From positions 1 through 17,678 of the forward strand of contig WREE01000024.1 of NCBI GenBank assembly GCA_009779515.1: a DNA stretch of 17,678 nucleotides, written 5' to 3'. The translations under genes were made by a program, and so were the position numbers. This document shows, piece by piece, positions 7,097 through 12,421 of this stretch; position 1 is the first letter of the stretch; the number at the start of each line of letters is the position of its first letter. Below the pieces are notes generated by a model. The model saw nothing but the letters and a program-made list of their open reading frames with translations. It had not been told where the DNA came from and did not search any database. The stretch comes from Symbiobacteriaceae bacterium. GTDB taxonomy: Bacteria; Bacillota; JAAYKD01; WRDA01.

Positions 7097-8122
7097 TTAC
7101 AAAACCATTCTAGGATAAGCATTTAAAGCGAGAGGAGCACGCTCCCCCCGAGAAAGACGGCGATAGCCGGCGGCGGCAATCATGGCAGCATTATCGGTGC
7201 AAAGAGCTATGGGGGGGATATATAACTCCACCTCCCGCTTCGCGCAGAGCTCTTTTAACTGTAAGCGTAGGCTGGAATTGGCGGCAACTCCGCCGGCTAC
7301 CAGCAGGCGTTTATGCCCGGTCGCCTGAAGAGCCGCTGCGGTTTTCTCCACCAGAGCGCCCACAATCGCTCTTTGGTAACAAGCCGCCAAGGAGGGAAGG
7401 TCTAGCGGCTCACCCAACCCTTGGCTTTGCTGCCATAGCCTTACCGCTGCGCTCTTAACCCCGCTGAAGGAAAAGTCCAGGGTCTGAGGAAGTGAGGTAG
7501 TCGGCAGAGAGTAGCTGCGAGGGTCACCGGTTAGGCTTAATCTTTCCAAAGCAGGACCACCCGGGTAGCCTAACCCTAAGACTCTGGCGAACTTGTCCAG
7601 AGCCTCACCGGCAGCATCATCTTTGGTGGCACCCAGCCTCACAAAAGAGCCGTCTTCCTCCCAGGAGATAAGCTCGGTATGCCCCCCGGATACCAAGAGA
7701 GCTAAAGCCGGTGGCGCCGGAGCTACCTCCAGGAACATAGTCGCCATTAAATGACCTTCCATATGGTTTATACCCACCAAAGGTAATTTGGCACCATAAG
7801 CTAAACCTTTAGCCGTAGAGACTCCCACCAGGAGCGCCCCTACCAAACCGGGACCACAGGTTACCGCCACCCCTTGCAACTCCTTAAGGGTGACTCCAGC
7901 TTGTTGCAGCGCTTCCCAGATAACCAGGTTCACCTGTTCCAAATGGTTGCGGGAAGCAATTTCCGGAACTACCCCGCCATAAACTTGATGCAGCGGCACC
8001 TGGCTGGCAATAACATTGCTAAGGATGCTTTTGCCTCCTGCCACCACCGCAGCTGCCGTCTCGTCGCAGGAGGTTTCGATACCCAACACTAGGCGAAAGG
8101 GGTCACTCCGGCAGCCATCCAT
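7097..8122 (-). CDS. tsaD: TsaD, tRNA N6-adenosine threonylcarbamoyltransferase
   Basis: This is the catalytic subunit that transfers threonylcarbamoyl to A37 of ANN-decoding tRNAs (t6A), working with TsaB and TsaE. From the chosen start it is 341 aa, the usual size. Motifs are LGIETSCDETAAAV (13-26), CGPGLVGALLVG (89-100), the metal-binding HMEGH (120-124), LVSGGHTEL, DDAAGEALDK, FSFSGVKSA, LLVAGGVAANSSLR and CTDNAAMIAAAGY. The frame stays open upstream to 8239, but those residues lie inside rimI and are not family-like. ATG 8122 is preferred, with GAAGGAG about 13 nt upstream. It overlaps the rimI end by 20 bp, suggesting translational coupling. Confidence 0.96.
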   Translation of the reverse strand: MDGCRSDPFRLVLGIETSCDETAAAVVAGGKSILSNVIASQVPLHQVYGGVVPEIASRNHLEQVNLVIWEALQQAGVTLKELQGVAVTCGPGLVGALLVGVSTAKGLAYGAKLPLVGINHMEGHLMATMFLEVAPAPPALALLVSGGHTELISWEEDGSFVRLGATKDDAAGEALDKFARVLGLGYPGGPALERLSLTGDPRSYSLPTTSLPQTLDFSFSGVKSAAVRLWQQSQGLGEPLDLPSLAACYQRAIVGALVEKTAAALQATGHKRLLVAGGVAANSSLRLQLKELCAKREVELYIPPIALCTDNAAMIAAAGYRRLSRGERAPLALNAYPRMVL

Positions 8123-8612
8123 AGACAGAGATACACTCCTTCTCACTAACTTCAATCTTTTGGATATCTCTTTTCCAGAGCAACAGAGCATCTTCGTTGG
8201 TGTCGGTGTAGTAACCGGGACGCTCCCCGGTAATTTCAAAGCCGAAACTGAGATAGAGGTTAATGGCTACCAAGTTGCTGGGACGCACCTCCAGGGTGGT
8301 GGCTTGGATGCCATAACAGCGTGCCAGACGCAGAAGACGTTCCAGGACAGCCCTCCCCAACCCTTGGCGACGATATTTGGGGTGGACAGCAACATTCGTG
8401 ATATGCCCTTCTTCCAAAATGAGCCAAATACCGGCGTAAGCCAGAATCTCTCCCTGGTTTTCGATAACAATATAGCGAGCCACCGGATTGCGGGTTAGCT
8501 CGTTGGTTAACGACTCTCTACTCCAAGGGCTGGGAAAAGAGAGCTCTTCGATAGCGTGAACTTGGGGAAGATCGAAAAGCTGCATCAGGCGTACATTATA
8601 TTCTTCTTTCAT
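8103..8612 (-). CDS. rimI: RimI, ribosomal protein S18-alanine N-acetyltransferase (GNAT)
   Basis: This is a 169-aa GNAT acetyltransferase, annotated by family as modifying the N-terminal alanine of ribosomal protein S18. It shows EEGHITNVAVHPKYRRQGLG (acetyl-CoA pyrophosphate loop RRQGLG), then TLEVRPSNLVAINLY and FGFEITGERPGYY followed by EDALLLW, all typical of RimI. It sits between tsaB and tsaD, a very common arrangement. Its end overlaps the tsaD start by 20 bp. GGGGGTG four bases before the ATG is a close SD. The last 15 or so residues extend past the conserved core. Confidence 0.93.
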   Translation of the reverse strand: MKEEYNVRLMQLFDLPQVHAIEELSFPSPWSRESLTNELTRNPVARYIVIENQGEILAYAGIWLILEEGHITNVAVHPKYRRQGLGRAVLERLLRLARCYGIQATTLEVRPSNLVAINLYLSFGFEITGERPGYYTDTNEDALLLWKRDIQKIEVSEKECISVYGWLPE

Positions 8613-8686
8613 GCTACACCCCCGCCATTATGCGGCGTTGCTAAATGGAAAAACTCCGCTATCCTAAAGCTACCTTGATAGATGGG

Positions 8687-9397
8687 CTACCCTAATCCCA
8701 GTCGCTTACGTTCTGCTTCTGCCAGACGGTAGTAGCTGGGTACCAAGCTGCGCCAGGAGGAGTAGACACCTCGTCTTAGGCTGTCCCCTCCCAGAAGAGC
8801 CAAAGCGGCAGGGCGGGGTAGGTTATCTTTCTCTGCCACCCAAGAACAATTATCCGGCAGCTCGGCTAAAAGCTGAACCTGCTGCGTTAAAGCCAGATCT
8901 CCCGCTAAAAAAACAGGTATCTGGGAGTAACTTTGAAGCATCTCCCTGAGCTGGGGAAGAGAGACTGCTCCTTCCGGCTGCAGCTGGCTAACCCCTTCAT
9001 CTACCTTTTGGAAAACCCCACAATAGTATTCGCTCCTTCCAGCATCAAGGAGCGTCACTACCACAGACCCTTGGGGCAGAGTATATCCCACAGCATAGGC
9101 CCAACTCTGCAAACTACTGATACCCACCAGGGGGATCTCCAGAGCTTGGGCTAAACCTTTAACCAGAGAGATCCCGATACGTAAACCGGTAAAGGAACCT
9201 GGTCCTTGGGCGACCACCAAACCCTGCAAATCTTCAACCTTAACTAGCGCATCCTGCAGAATTAAGTCGATCGCTGGCAGCAATCGCTGGGAGTGGGTGA
9301 GCTGAGACTGCAACAGGTATTCTGCCATTACTGTAGTATCTCGCAGCAAGGCAATTCCGGAAAAACGGGTTGAAGTGTCCACCGCTAACAGAAGCAT
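8687..9397 (-). CDS. tsaB: TsaB, t6A synthesis accessory protein
   Basis: This is a 236-aa paralogue of TsaD lacking the metal site; it dimerises with TsaD and is needed for t6A formation with TsaE. The N-terminus MLLLAVDTSTRFSGIAL, LTHSQRLLPAID, VAQGPGSFTGLRIG and KGLAQALEIPLVGISSL are diagnostic of the YeaZ/TsaB family. The ATG at 9397 lies inside the end of tsaE (13-bp overlap), with AAGGGAG upstream within the tsaE coding sequence, so the two are translationally coupled. A 74-bp gap with a small CGCC/GGCG hairpin follows before rimI. Confidence 0.95.
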   Translation of the reverse strand: MLLLAVDTSTRFSGIALLRDTTVMAEYLLQSQLTHSQRLLPAIDLILQDALVKVEDLQGLVVAQGPGSFTGLRIGISLVKGLAQALEIPLVGISSLQSWAYAVGYTLPQGSVVVTLLDAGRSEYYCGVFQKVDEGVSQLQPEGAVSLPQLREMLQSYSQIPVFLAGDLALTQQVQLLAELPDNCSWVAEKDNLPRPAALALLGGDSLRRGVYSSWRSLVPSYYRLAEAERKRLGLG

Positions 9398-9879
9398 AAA
9401 TAGTCTCCCTTTTTATCTGGCAACTGGGTAAGGGACAAACAAGCGACTGTATCCTGCCATAAAGAACCTCGTCCGGTCAATAGCGCTCGGCGACCTTCGA
9501 AAGCATAAAAAAAGTTGATTTGCAGAAACTCCCGGGGGTATAAACCGGGGAATTTATCCATCCATTCCACAATAACCACCGCCAAGTCGCTAAGGAGCTC
9601 GTCCCAACCCAGCTGCAGCAGCTCCTCCTCTCGTTCCAGGCGATAGAGGTCGAGGTGATGGATGAGAAGCTCTGCTTCGTAGGTATGATGTAGGGTAAAA
9701 GTAGGGCTGTTGACCTGGTGGATACCATAAAACGCCAAAAGATACTGGGTAAAAGTGGTCTTGCCCGCTCCTAAATCCCCGCAAAGTGCTATAAAATCCC
9801 CTCTTTTTAACAGGGGAGCTATGGTCTGAGCCAGGTGGGCGGTGGCAGGCAAGTCAGCAAGATCAACAGCTATTGCCAT
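9385..9879 (-). CDS. tsaE: TsaE, t6A synthesis P-loop ATPase
   Basis: This 164-aa ATPase powers turnover of the TsaB-TsaD complex in t6A synthesis. The Walker A is GDLGAGKTT (34-42). Also present are NSPTFTLHHTY (57-67), HHLDLYRL (74-81) and IVEWMDKF (103-110), all family hallmarks. The C-terminus ends in a short Cys-rich tail (LCFC) encoded in the overlap with tsaB, probably a by-product of that overlap. The gene starts 46 bp after the upstream methyltransferase, so it may extend the infC operon transcript. Confidence 0.94.
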   Translation of the reverse strand: MAIAVDLADLPATAHLAQTIAPLLKRGDFIALCGDLGAGKTTFTQYLLAFYGIHQVNSPTFTLHHTYEAELLIHHLDLYRLEREEELLQLGWDELLSDLAVVIVEWMDKFPGLYPREFLQINFFYAFEGRRALLTGRGSLWQDTVACLSLTQLPDKKGDYLCFC

Positions 9880-9925
9880 AACAATTCACTCTCCAGGGGC
9901 ATAAGATTCTCCCTCTTCCACCAAA

Positions 9926-10720
9926 TCAGAGCCTAGCTTGCTGCCGAGTAGCCTCGTACAAGGCAATAGCGGCAGCAGTAGCCACATTTAAAGATTCGGC
10001 ACCACCGGGCATGGGAATCATAATTGCTTGATCGGCTACCTCAGCCAACAGGGGGGAAACCCCTCGCCCTTCGTTGCCGACGACGAAAGCCCACCCCTCT
10101 GCCAAATGACTGTGCCAAAGAGGGATACCCTGGGCGACACTCAGCACCAGTAAAGGTATGTGGAGCTCCGCCATAGCCGTGACCAGTTCGTCGCTATGCC
10201 ACTCCTGCACCGGCAGATGAAACACCGCTCCCATACTGGCACGCACCACTTTGTCACTCCGGTAATCTACGGTATGAGGTAACACCACCATAGTGCAACA
10301 GGCAAAAGCATGGGCCAAACGCATTAAAGTGCCCATATTGCCGGGATCTTGCACCCCATCGGCAACCAGTAAATGCGAACCGGAACTTAGCTCAACCACC
10401 GGTACCCGTAAAGGCAAGGTTACTCGGGCAACCAGACCCTGAGGTGTCACGGTTTGGCTGAGAGCTTGCAAAACTTGGGGCGTTACCGCCAGCAGCTCTG
10501 CTCCTTGACCCTCCACAGATGCTAAAACACGCTGCTCTCTGGCGCTCTGACACCGCTCCGGGCAATAAAAGAGCTGCTCTATACTCTGGGAGCTTTGTGC
10601 GGCTTCTTCGATAAGTCGCACTCCTTCAACCAGTAGGGCGCTCCCTTCCCAACGACCTTTGGAGCTGTGTAAACTTCGAGCACTTTTAACTTTGATATTC
10701 TGTACAGAAGATATGAGCAT
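9926..10720 (-). CDS. TrmH/SpoU-family RNA 2'-O-ribose methyltransferase
   Basis: This 264-aa SAM-dependent enzyme has a SPOUT knot; by family it 2'-O-methylates rRNA or tRNA. An N-terminal substrate-binding domain (about 1-105) starts with MLISSVQNIKVKSARSL. The three SpoU motifs are present: DGVQDPGNMGTLMRLA (121-136, with Asn128 and Arg134), FVVGNEGRGVSP, and IPMPGGAESLNVATAAAIAL. A homologue in this position downstream of rplT (ysgA-like) is common in Bacillota. The exact target nucleotide cannot be told. A terminator-like hairpin (10742-10771) separates it from rplT, so expression probably depends on read-through. Confidence 0.92.
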   Translation of the reverse strand: MLISSVQNIKVKSARSLHSSKGRWEGSALLVEGVRLIEEAAQSSQSIEQLFYCPERCQSAREQRVLASVEGQGAELLAVTPQVLQALSQTVTPQGLVARVTLPLRVPVVELSSGSHLLVADGVQDPGNMGTLMRLAHAFACCTMVVLPHTVDYRSDKVVRASMGAVFHLPVQEWHSDELVTAMAELHIPLLVLSVAQGIPLWHSHLAEGWAFVVGNEGRGVSPLLAEVADQAIMIPMPGGAESLNVATAAAIALYEATRQQARL

Positions 10721-10741
10721 AGCATCCCCTGTCCTACAACA

Positions 10742-10771
10742 AAGGCTGCCCTCTAGGAAGTTGGCAGCCTT
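10742..10771 (-). terminator. terminator-like hairpin after rplT
   Basis: AAGGCTGCC (10742-10750) and GGCAGCCTT (10763-10771) form a perfect 9-bp stem with a 12-nt loop. On the minus strand it is followed by TTGTTGT, a weak U-tract, so termination is probably partial. A second pairing, GGTGCT (10778-10783) with AGCACC (10809-10814), lies between it and the rplT stop. Confidence 0.65.
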
Positions 10772-10829
10772 GTATTTGGTGCTTGTTGTCCCCTAGCCAA
10801 GCGCTTTTAGCACCCTTTAAAAATTTAAC

Positions 10830-11177
10830 CTATTGTTGCTTCGATACTTCGGCTAAGTGGCTGAATCCGCCACTGTCATAGACGGCTAAATCGGCAAGCA
10901 TCTTACGGTTAACCGTGACCCCTGCTCTTTTAAGCCCGGAGATCATACGACTATAGGTGGTGCCGTTGAGCCGAGCGGCGGCATTGATCCGAGCGATCCA
11001 GAGGCGGCGGTAATCACGCTTGACTTGGCGGCGGTCACGATAGGCATAAAAGCCTGCTTTCATAACAGCTTGGTTAGCTACCTTAAATTGCCTAGACTTA
11101 GCGCCTTTATATCCTCGGGCGAGCTTAAGAATTTTGCCATGGCGCCGACGGGTAGTTACCCCGGATGTAACACGCAT
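10830..11177 (-). CDS. rplT: ribosomal protein L20 (bL20)
   Basis: This is a 115-aa 23S rRNA-binding protein needed early in 50S assembly; in Bacillota it also represses its own operon through the infC leader. It has GVTTRRRHGKILKLARGYKG, FYAYRDRRQVKRDYRRLWIARINAA (positions about 43-67) and the RKMLADLAV segment. The N-terminus starts MRVTSG, lacking the Ala usual at position 2. AGAAGGAGAG upstream on the minus strand supports the ATG at 11177. It is 36 bp downstream of rpmI. Confidence 0.97.
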   Translation of the reverse strand: MRVTSGVTTRRRHGKILKLARGYKGAKSRQFKVANQAVMKAGFYAYRDRRQVKRDYRRLWIARINAAARLNGTTYSRMISGLKRAGVTVNRKMLADLAVYDSGGFSHLAEVSKQQ

Positions 11178-11213
11178 AATAATTCTCTCCTTCTTATAAC
11201 ATTAAGCAACAGC

Positions 11214-11411
11214 TTAGAGGTAAGGTATCAGGCGGCTGAGGCGGCGCTGTTCGGCTGGTGCCACAACATTGCGTCCCCGTAGCTGCCGCATACGTTTCGG
11301 TGACTTGGCGGCTGCTTTGTGATAACGGAAAGCACTTTTATGGGTTACCTTTCCGGTTGCAGTCTTATCCAGGCGCTTGGCAGCTCCTCGATGAGTCTTC
11401 ATTTTAGGCAT
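11214..11411 (-). CDS. rpmI: ribosomal protein L35 (bL35)
   Basis: This is a 65-aa basic protein of the large ribosomal subunit. MPKMKTHRGAAKRL at the start and the Lys/Arg-rich body through KSPKRMRQLRG are characteristic. A GAAGGGAGT SD precedes the ATG at 11411 on the minus strand. It is the middle gene of infC-rpmI-rplT, 130 bp after infC. Confidence 0.97.
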   Translation of the reverse strand: MPKMKTHRGAAKRLDKTATGKVTHKSAFRYHKAAAKSPKRMRQLRGRNVVAPAEQRRLSRLIPYL

Positions 11412-11458
11412 GACAATCTACTCCCTTCGTTATGTACCTCTTCGCCTTAAAGAGCCCT

Positions 11459-11473
11459 GGTGCCACTGGCACC
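11459..11473. repeat. hairpin in the infC-rpmI spacer
   Basis: GGTGCC-ACT-GGCACC is a perfect 6-bp stem with a 3-nt loop in the 130-bp intercistronic region. There is no U-tract. It could be a processing or translational-control element; nothing else was recognised in this spacer. Confidence 0.45.
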
Positions 11474-11541
11474 CCCATACTCTAACTTGCCTATGGCTAA
11501 GACTAGGAGGGTTATAGCGCATCTGAAAAAAAGGTGCAGCT

Positions 11542-12054
11542 CTAAGGGTTCTTAGGTGCCAGAAACATAATCATGTTGCGGCCTTCCATTCTCGCTTCTC
11601 GTTCCACAACACCGATTTCAACCACGCCGGCAGCCAGTTTATCCAGGGCTTGCTTACCCAAATTGGAGTGGGTAATTTCCCTGCCACGAAAGCGAACTGT
11701 AGCTTTAACCTTGTCCCCTTCCTCCAGGAAACGGAGACATGCCATAATTTTGGTTTTCAAATCATGGTCTTCGATGGTAGGTGTCATGCGCACCTCTTTA
11801 ATACTGATGGTTTTTTGCTTCTTTCGTGCTTCTCTTTCGTGCTTGCTCTGCTCGTACTTGAAACGACCGTAATCCATGATACGGCATACCGGTGGCACCG
11901 CATTAGCTGCTACCCGGACGAGGTCGAGACTTCGTTCCTGGGCAATGCGTAGGGCATCACGGATGTGCATAATCCCTAACTGTTCACCGGTCTCGCTGAT
12001 GACGCGGACTTCTCTAGCTCTGATCTCATCATTTACTTGGAACCCTTTGCTGAT
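11542..12054 (-). CDS. infC: translation initiation factor IF-3, probable ATC start
   Basis: IF-3 binds the 30S subunit, blocks 50S joining and checks the start codon. The N-terminal domain has QVNDEIRAREVRVI and LDLVRVAANAVPPVCRIMDYGRFKYE (starting near residue 45); the C-terminal domain has KEVRMTPTIEDHDL and VRFRGREITH. A GTG at 12063 would give 173 aa, but the SD-like AGGGGGTG includes that GTG. The ATC at 12054-12052 is 6 nt beyond the SD and starts the protein at (M)SKGFQVNDEIR, the usual IF-3 N-terminus. I therefore place the start at ATC (170 aa). Rare AUU-type starts are a known autoregulatory feature of infC, since IF-3 rejects non-standard starts. It heads the operon behind the leader at 12064-12287. 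Confidence 0.93.
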   Translation of the reverse strand: MSKGFQVNDEIRAREVRVISETGEQLGIMHIRDALRIAQERSLDLVRVAANAVPPVCRIMDYGRFKYEQSKHEREARKKQKTISIKEVRMTPTIEDHDLKTKIMACLRFLEEGDKVKATVRFRGREITHSNLGKQALDKLAAGVVEIGVVEREARMEGRNMIMFLAPKNP

Positions 12055-12063
12055 ACTGTACAC

Positions 12064-12287
12064 CCCCTAATTACTTTAAATGAATCAAAAAGGCGAGCCT
12101 TTTGAGAAAGCTCGCTTCCGATAACAACCCTATAAGCCAAGAAACAACGGCTGACAACCAGAATAATGACAGCACTACCGTAAAATGCTACCCCACTCCG
12201 CTATCTATGGTTGCTACTTGTATAGATGCTTTTACCGACCTGAACACTTTAGCGTCAGGTGAGAAGCAATTGGCTTCCTCTTTGTTC
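12064..12287 (-). ncRNA. infC operon leader (L20-leader-type attenuator)
   Basis: This is the region between the predicted transcription start (about 12287) and infC. Hairpins visible on the transcript include GAGGAAGC/GCTTCTC (12280-12261), ACCTGA/TCAGGT (12260-12238, stem extended inward by CGCT/AGTG) and ATCTAT/ATAGAT (12227-12203), and it ends in the intrinsic terminator at 12087-12118. In Bacillota, L20 binds the leader of this same operon and favours termination (Rfam L20_leader). Position, length and terminator fit; I did not verify the L20 site by alignment. Confidence 0.72.
12087..12118 (-). terminator. leader terminator just upstream of infC
   Basis: On the minus strand, GCGAGC (12115-12110) pairs with GCTCGC (12098-12093) across an 11-nt loop, followed by CCTTTTTG. 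It is a classical intrinsic terminator about 33 nt before the infC start, as expected for transcription attenuation. Confidence 0.85.
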
Positions 12288-12293
12288 CGGGCT

Positions 12294-12322
12294 ATCATAA
12301 CAAATAGCAGTTGACCTGTCAA
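12294..12322 (-). promoter_or_regulatory. consensus sigma-A promoter of the infC operon
   Basis: On the minus strand, a perfect TTGACA (12322-12317) and TATGAT (12299-12294, one mismatch to TATAAT) are 17 nt apart. This is the strongest promoter in the window and fits a ribosomal-protein operon. Confidence 0.92.
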
Positions 12323-12340
12323 GCTCTGCTGAAAAATAAC
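12311..12340 (+). promoter_or_regulatory. candidate promoter of the MACPF gene, sharing a -35 palindrome
   Basis: TTGACC (12311-12316) with AATAAC (12335-12340) at 18-nt spacing is a plausible but weaker sigma-A promoter on the plus strand. Its -35 is the left half of the palindrome TTGAC-CT-GTCAA (12311-12322), whose right half is the -35 of the infC promoter. The -10 is imperfect, so this is tentative. Confidence 0.4.
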
Positions 12341-12421
12341 TTAGGACAAAGGAAAGATAGGCAAGTAAGCCGAAAAAAAGATGTATCGCATAACCAACTT
12401 GAGCCTACGAGGAGGATTAAG

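Noticed and set aside
8123..8239. 39-codon N-terminal extension of tsaD
   Set aside because: It lies wholly inside rimI in another frame and does not resemble the TsaD N-terminus, which normally begins a few residues before LGIETSCDET.
12102..12314. 70-codon open frame on the plus strand upstream of the MACPF gene
   Set aside because: It starts with TTG inside the infC leader terminator, has no SD, shows no recognisable protein pattern and overlaps the leader RNA and the promoter.
12311..12421. N-terminal extension of the MACPF frame by 37 codons
   Set aside because: The ATG at 12422 has a strong SD at the right distance and begins a signal peptide; the extension would place a basic segment before it and overlap the promoter palindrome.
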